Notes: generated from the sequence alone by a model not told the origin. Positions 1 to 15,000 are shown, counted from the first letter of the stretch. The stretch is DNA of 64,000 bases from Trichoplax adhaerens (GCF_000150275.1 NW_002060947.1:7620482-7684481); one strand, 5' to 3'. Numbers and translations: made by a program.

Positions 1-407
1 GCAGTACAAAAATATTGTACAATAAAGATCTTAGGGGTAATTTGAATGATCAATATTAAGATTAGGTTAGCTTGCATGATTGACATTGTATTACGATACA
101 AAAAATCAAGCAAATTGAAGAGCATAGATACTATCCTTGCAAGAAAACTAAGATACTTTATCATAAGATTTGACCTAGATCGATAATGCCAATCTACCAT
201 CATCAATGTCATGGGATGACAGAGTAGCATTGAATAGACTAGTCATATCATTGAATCAGTATCAATGTAGTAAAGTAATAGTAGCGAGCTAGCTACAAAT
301 TACATAAGTATTTCCATCAGACTGACTAACTTAGCCATATAAAATATCACTTGCAACCCGACGTTACAAAAGAATAATCGATAGATACAAGTAGTTGATG
401 ATCTTAC

Positions 408-2414
408 CGGAAATCTTCCTTTGATACATCTCTTCAGTAATTCCATCTTATCCATTGTATCCGATGTAGTTTCTGAGAAATGTTCCTTCAATTTTTCGGG
501 TAGTGATGATATGAACGAAGGATCACGAATTAAGAATAATGCTGCCATCAGCAATAATAAAAAACACATTAAGATATAGTCATTCTAAGGGTAGCTAAAT
601 AATATTTAATAATATAAAGTCACATTTATAGAACAACCGTTTGGGTTTGCTCGACGAAATGCACCATGAATAATTTCCATTTCTGTGATAGAAGTACCAA
701 AAATCCAACCATATTCTCTCGCCAAGTATTGGGGTACATCAGATTTACCCGGAATCCAACCCGAGCGATGGCTATAAATTTAAATGACATGAATAATAAA
801 AATCGATTATAGTTTTCTATTTCGGTCAATTGATATGCGTGTATATATAGCAATGACGTAAAAGTATGCACACAAAATAAGATAAATTATTGCTTATTCA
901 TTTCAAACATGACACAGTATCGAATAAGAAAAGATTGACAAGTAGTATTTTTATTAGTAGTGATGAGCATGATTATCGCTGTATCGATTTAGATTATTGC
1001 CATAATATAACCTGGAAAGATTCAGAAAAAAAGGCCACTGATTATCTTCATAGCAACGATCAATTTCACCAAGACAAATACGTAATGTTTCTTCAGACGT
1101 TGCCTCTTTAGGAACGCCCTAAATTTGATATCAAAAATTAAGTACTGTAGCAAATACTTCGGCACATCCAATAAATGAAATAATTATAAAGTCTAAGCGA
1201 TCATAATTACAATACTCGCGTACGCTACTTAGAGATTGCAGAGTATACTCTATCATTAGATTTAGAAGTGTACTCTATTAAGACCGAAAATAATATCCTA
1301 TTATGTATATTACTTATATCAGAACTGATATTTACGTATAATTATTACCCATCTTAAATCGCATTCGATTAAATGCAGCTTTAGCTTTTCACACCATATT
1401 CTTAATTCAGGAAAGACCTATCATCAAAATAATTATAACACACATATACTTAATTAAATAAATTTATAATTATGAATAGGCGCTCAATTTTACATGTCTA
1501 TTGCTATATTACATCAGAGGTCATAGATATTATAATATTACTATTTCGTATTGATGGCATTACGCAAATTTTCCTCTAATATGAGCACTCATGCTTTACT
1601 GTATAGTCTCTCAAATGCATCCAAAATTATGTTCATCCCAAAAATAGTTTCAAGTAGATTAAGGGAAAGCATGCTTAAATGCAAGGTTGCATTCAAGTAA
1701 GATCGTTCTGTAATATGAACTACTATTAACCAATTCATAAGAACAATTTACAAGTTTTATGGCAATCTAATAATCTTTTGACTACCAGTTATATCTAAGA
1801 TATTAGGATGTTTTATGCTGCAAAATATCGCATTGCTGCAACTACACTAAGGTTTTCTTAATAGTAACACACAATATCATTCAATCATAGCCCGAGTATA
1901 AAGTAATATTTATTATTATTAGTAATCGAAATACTACGTATTATACCATTAGAATTATATAATTTACCTGCTTAACAAGGACTTCTCTCTCTGCATGAAA
2001 ATCTTTAAATGTAGAAGATACAAATAATCGAATTGTTTTCCATCCACGACGTTTAAGTGCTGGCATGACAGCATCTTCTGATGTAATCGATGTAGCTCTT
2101 ACTGCGTCCCAACATTCCATCGCAGTATCCGGCTCTAGTTCACTTGCTTCTTCCAACGTTATTTCAGGCTTGGATGGCAATTCCTCCCATAATATAGTGA
2201 ATGTTTCTATTGGACCAGATGATTTTTTAACTTTAGTACTAATTTTCTTTCTCGTTGAAGAGTTTGGACCCGCTGATGATGAATGCCCAGCATTATCATT
2301 TGATGCAGTTTGTGTGTTTGGCTTTGTATTATCAGTTGTTGTTTTTGCAACTTGGGGCGCATTATTTCCTCTTTGATTTACTACTTGCAAATTTCTGCTT
2401 GAGCTACATCCCAT
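408..2414 (-). CDS. DUF4062 STAND-type protein, copy A (5' part, partial)
   Basis: This is the 5' part of a gene on the minus strand, cut by the left window edge. Five exons splice in frame: 2414-1968, 1417-1349, 1118-1012, 771-638 and 541-408 (297 codons). Each has GT/AG borders and the last four match copy C exactly in length and phase. The start is the ATG opening MGCSSSRN, a myristoylation context (Gly2, Ser6) with a palmitoylatable Cys3. A Ser/Thr/Asn-rich linker follows, then a DUF4062 domain with RLFVSSTFKDFHAER, HLIECDLRW, a GVPKEAT segment and a PFFL motif, as in TEP1 and nephrocystin-3-like proteins. The P-loop and TPR parts should lie to the left. In copy C the next intron is 2.5 kb, so bases 1-407 are probably intron. 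The function is not established; by architecture it is a signalling or immune STAND NTPase. Confidence 0.85.
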
Positions 2415-5400
2415 CCTTGAGATTAAAATTAATATCGTATGTAAAGGAAAAGTGAGGTTATAGATTTTAATCCAACAAGCTATCATGCTACTCTTTGTAA
2501 TGTAGACATTACTGTCCTAAAATGGACGTAAGGTAAAATTGAATTGTAAATCAATCAGAACATGCTGGCAAACGTTATCGTATCGCAATTTTAAATTTAT
2601 AGCAAAATAGATATCGTATTCTTATGATACTCGACTAAGAACTAGTATCCGTAAGAGACTATTGTAAAAATTAATCTTCTTTGACTTATAAAAACATTGT
2701 TTTTAATTGATAGAAATTTCAATAGTTATCGGAGATTAAAAGTACGGTAGTAGAGAACTGTAACGTTTAGGTTTTAAACTGTTAGAAACAACTTTCGAAT
2801 TAATCATTAAAAAGATAAGATAATTCATTACATGTATATAGTGATTGAACTTATTGCCGCTATATATAATAAACCTAGGAAATTCTGTCTTTCTAGTCAA
2901 TTTCCCTAGATGGAAATCACTGAACTATAACGTAGCTGAAGTTATCGATAAGATGTATTTCGTTTATTGAAGAGAAATACGCAAAAAACTGATTCAATCA
3001 ATAAGTATATCAAGATGTAAATAACATTTACTATCTTACTTCCTTAGCTATAAAGGAAATTGCTTAGTTGGTTTCTAAGTATGTTCAATGATAGTTGTTG
3101 AGCTTCTCTTGCAAATGGTAGTAGTTAAAATCGACGGAGGTAACACTTAAAAGGGCGGTTGCAGCGGCATATTTAAATGATACTACTGTACTACGCTAAG
3201 CAGATACAATTATCGATTTAATACGAATCAACAACCTCCACTTTCTATTCTATTTCAATTTAACGCTAATAATATCGCCATTAAAGCTCTTATACTAGTG
3301 TTTCTGACGTAGAATGGTTGGCATGGCAATATGGCTATGAATAAACCGAGCGTGCGTAAAAATAACTAATATTTAGCATGGCATTTATGTTGGTCATCCA
3401 TTTGCAGCATAGATTTCAAGCATTTTGATCACTAGATTACTTTAAAATATTCATATATATAGAAAACTATTATATATAAGTAAATCTCGATATTTCATAT
3501 AACAAATGCCTTACTTTGCTTTCTTTTAAATAACATTAAGATATATCAGCCAATTTCCTCACCTATTTAAAAACGATATCAGAGATCTAAAACAGTATAT
3601 GAAAGAAATATATCCAGGATATAACTATTTATAAGTAAAATATTAGCGAATAAATAGCATTTGGGTAAAGTTTTGAGCATAATGCGAATGCCCGAATTCA
3701 AAGATGAAATACTAGCGAATAGCACTGCCCTTAATACCATAAATTGATTACAAGTTATTTATGGTCATTTTTCTATTCATGATTTATTTGTCATTAATAT
3801 TATTTTTAGTAGCTGTCAATATAGAAAAGTTTTATGGACAAGAATCATAATATTAATAATTAATTTTTTTTTGAAGTATTCTAAAGTATGTTGATTGCCA
3901 TTACGATTAGTAAATAAAAAATTAACTTATTTTTAGTGGATATAAAAAATCCAATATTCCATAATTAAATTATCAGCATTAATTATCAGACAAAATAATC
4001 GACAACAAACTAGGAATAAGTTATTGTTAAGTATAACTGCAAAGTATTATGATGCATAATGTGCTCGTCGAAAATGACTTAGGGTTAGGGACACGTAGTG
4101 CAGCCCCAAATTATCATCAGATAAAATTAATAATGCCGGACGAAAATAGTTGAGATTAAATGTTTGATTGTAAGATTGTGATATTATGTGTTCTAAGATG
4201 AAATTAGCCGCATGTAACATGCATAGCCAATTATGTATAAATCGTAGATGGATGACTAAATTTAGATAACCCTTCGAGCAGTTGTATAAACCAAATTCTA
4301 TATACTAAAGTGAAGCTTTGCAAGAGCTATTGTCTCATTCTGCAATAATTTGAAGAAATTGTATCACAGAATGATATCTACCAGAGTCTATGATCTGACG
4401 GGAATATTTCGGATATAAAGTATCACTGTGAATAAAGTACCGTACGGAAAAATTCGATGAAACCATCATAAATACTGAAATCGACTGGTTTTAAAGTATC
4501 TTTAATCCTGTAAAGTATCGTAGTGTATCATGTTCCTGATGACAAACTTGCACATAGTAATAAAATAATAAGATCTAGCATGCAAATATAAGTTTAATTT
4601 TTGAATTTTATATACTAAATAGGCTAGCTAAATAACAATTAATGATTTATTTAGCAATTCATTTAAGAGCAATCGATAGTCTATCTAGCAATATTATCGA
4701 TTTGGCAAAGTACATTATTTGCAAAGTTGGATAATTTCAGTTAATGAATATTCCATATAAATTTATAATTAATCAATAAGTTGTTTCGTTAGCATTTAAA
4801 ATTATAGTAGTTATATATATGTAACAAATTCAACATACCATTGCGTTTTAGCAAGTTATGCAAATAATTATAATTAGCACCTGCAAAAGAGCATATAGTT
4901 TATAATTTAAAAAAGTTATACAATCTAATACAGCCTTTGATGTACGTACGTCGGTACTAGGAATTACTCTATCATCTAAAAAAAATTACTGGATCATAGC
5001 AGATTGGCTCGATGCTTATTAGAATGGCCAGTCTTAGAGATTTTAGATATTGATGAATTTATTATCAAATATTACGTTCTTGGCACAAGGTAAATCCATA
5101 AGATTCCTTCCATTGCAGCTGCTTAAAAATTAAACTCGCATGAAATTTGACTGGTTAAAATTCAATTTAAGCCAGCAAATATGTCACTGTAGCTACGCGT
5201 TATAAGCTGGCATTAGAGGTAATGTTTTATCGAATGTTAATATGAAATAGCTATCTAATAAAAAGCGAAAAGTCACCCACTTTCTTTTAACCGAGCACTG
5301 TAAATATAATACAAAGAGATGGATCGATATATTTTCGATCTGTAATTTCATTTCTATATTCTTGGATAAAATTAAGAATTCAAGGCCAAAATTAATGTTA

Positions 5401-6290
5401 TGGATTTGAAGTAAATTATGTATTATGTTCTCAGCGTTTAAAATAGTTTAATTATGTTACAAATAGATGCATTCCGCAGTCAAACAAATTTTTATTACCT
5501 TTTCCCTGTTTAACTAACTGCTGCATTATCTTCGCCGCAAAAGAAAAATTCTGCAAACATAGTGGTGATACATCAGTTTATTTCCGTAACACTTAACCGT
5601 AACCCTGTGCAAGTTGCCAGTTTTATAGCATACAATTATTTGCCTTAATGCTAACATATTATATCCGGCATAACTTTTAACTATTTTACTTTGTAGTAAA
5701 ACAATATATAATTATGTAGACTGTGGTAATGCATAAATGGCGAAGATAGCAGATAGACCGAGAAAATACGTTACATGAAACATACCGTGATTTATTGTGG
5801 CTGGCTTGCTGCTATAAGCGTAAGAAGTTTTAATATGCATAATTGCAGTAAGACACTTCAACAATCAACGAATATTGGATTAAACACTAATAATTCATTC
5901 TAACAATAAGCTATTATAATACATAAATTCCGTCATACTATACTTTATATAGCATACAACGTGCGAGTATATTAAGATTACGTAGCATCAGCTAACTATT
6001 TTAGCCATGATCTAACCGGTTTATGTGAATCCTCAAGGTTGTATAGCAAAAATGAAGAGGATGAGCAACTGAACCTTTGTAACTAATCATGCAAAGCTTA
6101 AATTACAAGTTGCTCATTGACAAGCCGCATCATTTTCTTATCGTACAATGCCTATAGTAATTGAATGCCTAGCTGATTTATGAATCAGTGCTAACATTTC
6201 TGTTTAAGCAGAATCATAGCTTATCTTTAGAAAAGTAACATAAGTTGTATTGGACATAAATTAGTTATTAAACGCCTTGAGATCAGATAA
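2415..6290. other. Upstream region of copy A, no gene seen
   Basis: I see no coding region here. The stretch is very A+T-rich and stops are frequent in all frames. It contains the copy-A promoter side. About 4,200-4,880 is repeated, diverged, at 7,810-8,460. A 26-bp segment at 3305-3330 is repeated exactly upstream of copy C. Confidence 0.6.
3305..3330. promoter_or_regulatory. Conserved 26-bp element upstream of copy A
   Basis: The 26 bases starting TGACGTAGAATGG occur identically at 20325-20350. This copy lies about 0.9 kb before the copy-A start codon and the other about 1.04 kb before the copy-C start codon. The flanking sequence is only partly alike. Retention between otherwise diverged upstream regions suggests a regulatory role or an unrecognised short transcript. 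TGACGT is also the core of a CREB/ATF-type site. The role is inferred. Confidence 0.4.
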
Positions 6291-8460
6291 CGGTACAGCA
6301 CTATCGTAAAATAAGGAGGTTCAAGTGATTTTATTGATCGACGTTTGTTTAGATTTACTTTCTGGTTAACACTGTATAACGATGACGTATGTGAAATCAA
6401 GCAAATAGACGAGCACAGATACTATACTTATAACATAACGAAGGTACCCAGGATACGTTATCGTAAGGTTTTACAAACAGTATATCAATAATATAAATCA
6501 GCCATGGTCAATTTAATTGACTGACAGAATAAGATCCGAAAGATTAGTCACATCATTTAATTAACATTAATCTAGTAGGGTAGTAGTAGCCAGCTGGCTA
6601 ATAAATTCACAAGTATTTCAACCAGACTGAATTTACCGGATAAATATCACTTGCAATCCGACGTTGCAAAGGAATGATCGATAGATACAAATAGTTGTAT
6701 ATTCTTACCGGAAACCCTCCTTTGATACATCTCTTAGTAATTCCGTCTTATGCGTTGGGTCCAATGTAGTTTCTGATAAATCTTCCTTTGAATTTCAAGT
6801 AGTGATGATATAAATGAAGGATCTTGACTTGAGAATAATGCTGCAGTGAACAATAATGAAAAAAACTTTAAGATATAGTCATACTGCAGGTAAGTTGATG
6901 TACCGTAGTTGAATAATGACATGTAATAATACCGATATACCATCAGATAATTCCAACAACCGTTTAGGTTAACTTAAAGAAATACGCTACGAATAATTTC
7001 CATTTCTGTAATAGAAGTACCGAAAATCCGACTATATTCTCTTGCAAAGTATTCACTTACGATAACATCAACTGTAAGACTTGGTTACACCAGTAGTGTT
7101 AGCGTTAATGTGACTTAACATCACTTCTATACACCAAGATACAGTATTTGGATGCTTTATGCAGCTAAATATCTCATTACCGTAACATTGCGAAGCTTTT
7201 TACGACACAATTATCAAAGCTCTACTTTGATAGGGTGTATAAACAAATTTAATAGTACCATATCATGTCACTGAATCATAGCCCGATTGTAAAGCAATAT
7301 TTATAGTTATTAGCGATCGAAATATTACGTATTCAATCAACAAAATAATACAATTCATCTGTTTAACAAGGACTTCTCTGTATCCGCATGAAAGTTTCAA
7401 GTGTAGATAACACAAACAATAGTAAATTGTTTTCCATCTACAACGTTCAAGCGCTAGTTTAAGACCATTTTCTGATGTAATCGATTTAACTCTGATTGCG
7501 TCTCAATATTCTATTCGAGTGTCAGGCTGTAGCTTATGTACTTCTTCTAAGGTTATATTAGGCTTGGATGGTAACTCTCCTCATAATATGCGTATAGTGA
7601 ATATTTCTATTAGACCAGATGATTTTCTAACTTCAGAATTAACTTTCTTTCTCGCTGAAGAATTTATACTAGCTGATGATGAACACATAGTATTATCGCT
7701 TGATGAGGTTTGCGTGTTTGGCTAGTATTAACTATAATTATATAATTATCAGTCGTTGTTTTTGCAACTTGAGGTATATTATTTTCTGTTTGATTAACTA
7801 CCGTATCTATTCTTAGAAGGAATTGGCGGCACGTATTGTGACCTATTGGGTATAAATCATGAATGATTATAGGCGACAGCTCTTCATAGAGTTAGATAAA
7901 CCAAAGTCTAAATAAGTAAAAGCGAATCTTTTATGAGCACTGCTAGCTCATTTTTAAATATATTCAAGACATTCTATTACAAATCGATTTCTGTAAAATG
8001 CTATGATCTAATAGGAATATTTCGGATATGTTGCTGTAAATCAAGTACAGAAGAAGTCGATAAAACTATCATAAATACTAGAATCGGCTTGCACTAAAGT
8101 ATTTTCAATCCTTAAATTATTGTATTACGTTAAGTTTCTGATGACAGATCGACACATAGTAATAAAATGATAAATTGGGCATACAAATGTAACTTTAATT
8201 TTGAACTTCACTTACTAAAAAGGTTAGCTAAATAACAATTAATGGTTTATTCGACAATTAATTCAAGAGCGATATCGAATTGACAATGTATAATTTCAGC
8301 AAATGCTGGATAATTTATGTTAATAAATATTCCATAGGAATTTACAATTAATTGATGTTATTAGGTTAGCATTTACAAGTAATTATGTACGTAAGAAATT
8401 TAACTTATCAATACGTCTTTGCAAGTTATGCTAATATTTAGCTTCTACAAAAAAGCATGT
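6290..8460 (-). pseudogene. Decayed duplicate of the 5' end of the DUF4062 gene
   Basis: This is a relic copy on the minus strand. Bases 6,350-6,710 align with the intron at 1-400. Bases 6,714-6,850 align with exon 5: a DPSFISSL motif is readable, then a deletion shifts the frame into a stop. Bases 6,960-7,060 align with the end of exon 4. Bases 7,376-7,800 align with exon 1 but have indels, and the MGCSSS start is lost. Exons 2 and 3 are missing. Beyond the relic start, 7,810-8,460 matches 4,200-4,880, which lies 1.8-2.5 kb upstream of copy A. The relic therefore came from a duplication of the copy-A 5' half plus upstream DNA, with internal deletions. No protein of this family can be made from it. 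Confidence 0.8.
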
Positions 8461-9008
8461 AGTTCACAATTTAAAAAATTGAATTGAATCATGTAGTTTC
8501 AAGGAGCTAGTTTTACAGAATAATGGCACTTTATAGGTGAATAACATATTGAATAAAACAATTTCGAAGATGCTTGATATAAATAACCATATGGTATTAA
8601 CTCAAAATGATAGTAAATTGTATTACAGTAAATAGTATATTATTGATAACGACCGTAACTGCAAATACTATAGTTAGTATTTATGTCACCGTCCTATCAG
8701 TTAGACTTAAATCAAAATAGCTACAAGCTGCTATCATAATACAATAGAATTAATCAAAAAATTCACTGTCTGCTAGTAACGGATTTATAGAAAGTAAACA
8801 AGAACTGGTAGCAATGATTAAACAGCTAATTAGATTATTCCAATCTAAAATCCAAATAAAGATCAATAAAACCAATCGTATGGTTATCTACTACTCTATA
8901 TAAACTGTCATCCTTGATTTTTGACAACATAATATAGCATTGTCAGCTAGAAATTAATGAATGAAAGTTCATATTGCGTAACGCAAGGTATGAAAAAAAT
9001 GCATGGCA
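8461..9008. other. Spacer downstream of copy C, no gene seen
   Basis: This A+T-rich spacer lies between the relic and the stop codon of copy C. No coding potential is seen. It should contain the 3' UTR of copy C; I see no AATAAA close to the stop on the minus strand. Confidence 0.5.
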
Positions 9009-12000
9009 TTATGCGTCTTGCTCTTGCTGCAATTCCAAACGTTCAGCAATGATTCGAAATGCGGGCTCATCAAGAACCGCTTTAACACGTAATGTAGATG
9101 GATGTGTTGCTCCAACAATCTATGGAAGCAATAAAAGCCTCTGAGTATAAGAGCTCTGTATCTTAAAAAACAGCGGTTAAAATGCCATCATTCGTCAAAA
9201 TTTTTTAAAACTTAGTTGCAATTACAGTTCAAACTATTTATATAATAAATATCTTTTAGTATACCTCACAGCCTATGTTGTAAGATCTCAAATAATATTG
9301 ATATGATTCCTCTTTATCTTCGTATTCAATAGCGATTCCCATATTAAATACTATTCTGGATGTTAATTTATGATTTTCGCCATAAGCTTGGAGACATAAA
9401 TCAAGTGCTTTACGGTATAGCTAAAATATAACGATGTAGTGTTGATTAGATTCTAGCTATTAGTACGCGTATAATAGACAGTAATGTTATTTCAACTGGT
9501 ACTAAAAAAAGCTGTACTACTCCATTAAAATATGATATTAGCAGGAGTATAGGGTCGGCTAATAGCTAATATTTTGCATAACTAAAACCTCAAAGAAAAC
9601 TATTCAATAAAAGTAAAACAAGAATAAATTACCTTCATTTGTAAATCGATTCTATTTTGACTGACAAAAGCAGCCATGTTTTGGTATGCTTCTGCTAAAT
9701 GCCCCACGTCTCCTAACTTTTGCAACAATTTCAGTAGTAAATACTTGTGGTTCATCAACGTGAAAATGGAAATATAACTTTCCAACTCTAAATAATATTG
9801 CTAAGCTAACCTGCTGAAATAGCTGTATAGCATTGTTGCAGTGCATTTCGCATTTTTTAATACCGTCCTTAGCGGTAAGACCTTCATATGTTATACGCGC
9901 TTGACTAAACGCGCCATAGTGAAACGATACTAGAAGCTCTAGTAAGCCTAAATGATACTATATAGTAATAAGAAATATAGATTATTAATAATTTAGACAA
10001 GAAAAAAAGAGGATAATCTATTGCAACATCCTAGCAGTATAAATAAATTGGCATCTTAAAGCTATTCCTGTAAACGCAAATATTGCGATATTGAAATGAA
10101 ATAACGCTACTAAAAATAATGTGTAGGTAAATATAAAAGTATTAAACGCAATCGATTCTGATATCCTTACAACAGACATTGGTCAATACCGAAATCAATT
10201 TTGATATTAATCAGGACACATCCTGAATTATTATTAATTAATAACATGTACTATTTTTGGTCCAAAAATCATTTTGCTGACCTTATTATCATCACCGGTG
10301 AGATTTTTACGAAATGAAATTGCTTTTAAGCCGGTCTGCACTATTCGATAATGTTCTCTCCCTCCTGCAGCGGTTATAAATTCAGCTAACTTTTTTTTCT
10401 AGGGAAATCAAATAAAATAAATTAATAAACAATTTTACTTTTATGCTTGCGTTGAACTTAAGGCCAAGAGGGTTGTCAGAAAAATCTCTTGCAGTCCACG
10501 ATGAATCAGACAGTACCTCGCTTAAAATATCAGTTAGTAATTCGAATTGATTGGCTAATTTTTCTTTTCTTGCACCAAGAAAATTTTCTTCCATATCAAT
10601 TGCTTCCATGATTAATTTTTCCGCTTCCGTATGCTGTCCGGCACGACATCTGAATGAAAATATTTCCAAAGCATTAAGTGAACTATAATTAAGTTTACTG
10701 TTAAAGTAACAACGCGTGATTGAATCTAAAGCCTTACAGAAAGCGAGATACTAGCCATTTCTTGTCGGCAATTTCGTTATCTGTTGCATGCGTTGCTAAC
10801 TGCTCTAATGCTTGGACGTATAATGTTGAGGCGGTTACATAACCACCAGCCTAATAAGAAATGAAAATACTTTGACACTGTACTAATGGAATTGTGTAAA
10901 TATTTTTTGCAATATATTAAACAAATTATTGTAACTTAAATGTATTCAACCTTGCGCCATGATCTCAACAATTCAATGTTGTGTTCGTCAGCAGATAGTT
11001 TCTCGAATACAGGCCACTCCAGTAAACAGCGTGCTAAACGACTATGATCCAGCAACTTCTCCAAATGATATGGTAATTCCTGTTGATAAACATCCATTTT
11101 ATTAGTACAGGGCACTGGATTATCAAATTTCTATTATTATAGTAGAATAATTTCATTTTTGGTTATCACTTCTCACATGGATTTAAATAAATATTAGGGA
11201 AGAAACATACGAGAAATACTTGGTACGATGATATACCTCAGCTTTGCGATCCTGATTTTCGACTTGTTCAAAATATTCTGCTAATTTTCCATGCCAGTAG
11301 GTGTATAAATATTGTCGATAATCATCAGAACCAACTTTAAAGTATCTAAATACATAAAGATAAGACAATATAGTATCACCGACTAGAAAAGACATGGAAG
11401 GATTGATGAGATATATCAACATTTACATTTACATAAATTAGATAAAATATAACCATCAACAATTTTTGCAGGCAGCGTAATACATCTTACTGTATTCAGA
11501 TAGAAAAATATACTAACTTTCTTCTCACGGCTTTACTCATTGCTCGATGATAGAAATCTAGTCTTCCTTCACCGCTGTCTCCGCAAGGTCGAAGAAACGG
11601 TTTCAAAGATCGAAATACTACAGCCCATTTTGCGGCAGGTAAAGGTTGCCGCTGTTTTTTAGAAGATTTGCTGGTATCCTTATCTTAAGTTGGGTAAAAT
11701 GTCGGTTGAAGAACATAGTAAAATATTGCGGCACATTAGGATGACTTAAAAGAGGTGAAAAGCAACATTACTTAAATTTTTATACCTTTATCGGTATCTT
11801 CAACATCGACTGTTTCATCAAAGTCCGTCTTACGGTATGTTTCTTCTACGGTAACATGCAGACGTTTTGATAAATCATTCGCTAAGCCAGTATCAACGTC
11901 TTCCTTTGTATTCAAGGTATTCGTTTCACGGTCTTTACTAAGATACTGTTCTTCAGTTTCTGGTTTTAATGTCTCATCTTCTCCTAACAATTCTAATAAC

Positions 12001-15000
12001 TCTCTTTCCAGCAATCCATGGCGTGAACATTCAAGAAAGCATAATGTTGCTACCATCAAATGACCACCACTTTCTTCCTCAAATCGAGTGAGAACTTGCT
12101 CTAATAATCTGCGAATAATATGAAAATCTCGATTTCGTAATGCAATTAAGTTGAAAAAGTCTTTAATATCCATTTATTCTAATGATAATGATGGAAATAC
12201 GTATATCTATACTTAAACAAGACTCTTCTTCCTATGAACTTACTCTAGTAAACCGTCGGCAAGCCCTTTAATCATTTCCGTTACTTTACTAAACAAACCA
12301 AAGACTCGTAATTCCTCACAGGCAATCGATAACCATAACGGATTAGCTGATGCTTCTTTAGCTAGCAATAAATCCATTTGCGTAGTATCTAATCTCTTGT
12401 TAAATTTGGTTAAAACTTGATCTACAATTTCCTAATTTGTTTGAAATGAGAATATAAATAAGTGCTAAAGCAAGCCTATCGCATTCTCTTAAGACTTATC
12501 AAAATTTCTTAGGAATTATTCATTCTAGCTAAAATGTGAACGGATGAATATTAAGGGAGATATACCCGTCTACTATCCGTGTCTAAAGGACCGCATAAAA
12601 TTTCTTTTGGGTGGTTCGATCGGCTTGCTAAACTTCGATGACAAGGAGTATCATTGATGACAGAGCATACAATTCTAACATTATCTGATAGTACAAGCGG
12701 CAACCAAATAACTTGTTCAGCCTCTTTTGTCTTATCAAGCTGTTAATGATAAATTGCAAAATAATACATATAACCTACATTATTGATAGTATAAAATTGA
12801 TAAATTTTTCTTATGCTAAATCGTAAACTTTAACTTCTTCTATCCTATTTTGCTATTACTCACCTGATTTAAAGCATCAAAAAATAAAATAGTCGGTTCT
12901 AGATTTTTACTGCTTAATACGGTATTGGATAAGCGAACTAAAGATTCTGTATCCGCTGGTATTTCACCCTGCGATACGGGTAGAAGAAAATCATGAATAT
13001 TGTTAGAAAACTGCTATTAAATTAAGATTAGATTGCAATGATTAGGAGGGTATAAGGTACTTCTTTGCAGAAATCGGATAACTTCAGTTTTTCTATTTCT
13101 CATTCTATCATTTTGCACCAATTCTGCTTAAAAAATGCCTGAAACAAATAAAACTTACCACATATTTCAATTCTTTCAACATTCGTTGTAGCATGAAACC
13201 AAGGTCGGTAGATCCGGGAGCAGCACCAATAAAGTGATAGAAAACATTCCAGCCTTTATTGCTACCTCTTCATGCATAGAAAGAATGCAGAATCAAATAT
13301 TAGCCTAGGTTGGCAGTGGAGTGTTGTAAGTATTCGATTTTTATGGCTACTCAAGAAGATAGACAGACTAGACTTAATGCAATGAATAGATGGATTACAG
13401 AAATTATAAGATTATAAGAAAGTAAAGTAATCGTGTAAATAACTGAAAAGAGGGTAGATTGTATAAGTATAAGCATAATATACTATAGGAAAAAATAAAA
13501 TACTCTAGTATTAAATTAGTTACAGCATTGCAGAAATTATATCATCGTAATAGCTTAGCCTGATCGATATCATACTTATTAGCTTAAATCAATAAGGAAT
13601 TTATATTTTTCTTGCAATTTAAAATTTGAAAACAGAATTTTAAGCGATATTGAAGGAATAGATTTTTGCATATTACCTTGGAATATCGTGATTAAGAGCT
13701 TTATTGACAGTTGTAGCAGCACTCCTAGCAATTACAGCGCTCTTGCCAGCTCCAGCAACACCAACAATGACCAAAGGAACTCCACTACTCCTAGAACAGA
13801 TATAATCTTGGATCTAATTGGTATAAAGAACATAGAATGAATAGCATGTATATAGCAATGATATTTAATGCATTTTCAATACGGATTTTCTACTTTCTAA
13901 GATCTCCAGTACTACTGCATGATCTTATCCTGCTATTTTGCATAATACGACCATAAAGAGTTGAGAAAAACACTTCAAATTGTCTCAGTTTTATTATACA
14001 TTACTTTAAGAAGGTATAATGTGCTAAAAAACACATATTTGAATTCTTTCAAAGAGTCTTACAATTCTTAGAAATACTCACTACTAGATAATAAACCATA
14101 AATGTACAAGCTATCGAGCACTGAAATTAAAATATCGTTTCGTTACTTATTCTACATCCTGTGAGATATTGTCATCACCTGATCAAGCATTTCATCCCGA
14201 CCCAATACTGTCGATGAACGACTATTAAGGAATGACTGTAACAACGGCCAAAAAATAAAGATGATTAAAATATCATTAAGCAAAGTTGCTTCGTAAAAAT
14301 AAATTAATCCTATCTTTTTTCCAAGCCATTACCTCGTGTGATTCTCGTAAAAGTTCTAACGGATCCATAGCAGAATTATCTAATGGATACTGATGACCAA
14401 TTCGAGCCTTGAAAAAGTCAATAACCTGAAATAATTTTTTTGTGACAGAAAAGTTACCTAATTTGTACACCATGTGCAATATCACTAATAATGATGATTA
14501 ATGAATCGCAGCAAGACTCGTTTAATCATTTGGATTATGCCTTAGGAATAAGTTTTAAAGCGTTTTATTACGGTACAAAATTTTGTCCGATTATTTATGC
14601 TCTTTTATTTCATTTCTAGAATACTGTAGAATGATGGTATAACAATGCAGTAATATGATTTCATAATAACGCAATCTATGTAGATAAGAGACAAGTAGCT
14701 GTTACAAACTCACCGTTTTAACAAAGGTAGAATCTGCTCCTAAACCTTTTACACGAACCGTTTCTGTGGTCTTGTCAATTCCTTCAAATTCGCACGCGTA
14801 AGTAACAGCACGCGATTCCTAAAATTGGAAGCATCACGTATAGCTTAAATTCAAAGAATAACATCGCTAGCTAACATATCAATCAATCAATATTCTAGAG
14901 ATAGTACAATGCGGGTAGCAGATTGTCTCAACAAAATAAATAAATAGTAGTACCTTTTAGTAAGTATCAAAACTCAACATAAACGCAATCTAAAGAAGTA

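Noticed and set aside
2065-2455. Plus-strand open frames of 66-103 codons opposite exon 1 of copy A (and at 18969-19247 opposite copy C)
   Set aside because: They are antisense shadows of exon 1. The minus strand carries the motifs and the splice signals.
7519-7725. Plus-strand open frame of 68 codons
   Set aside because: It is the antisense of the relic exon 1, not a gene.
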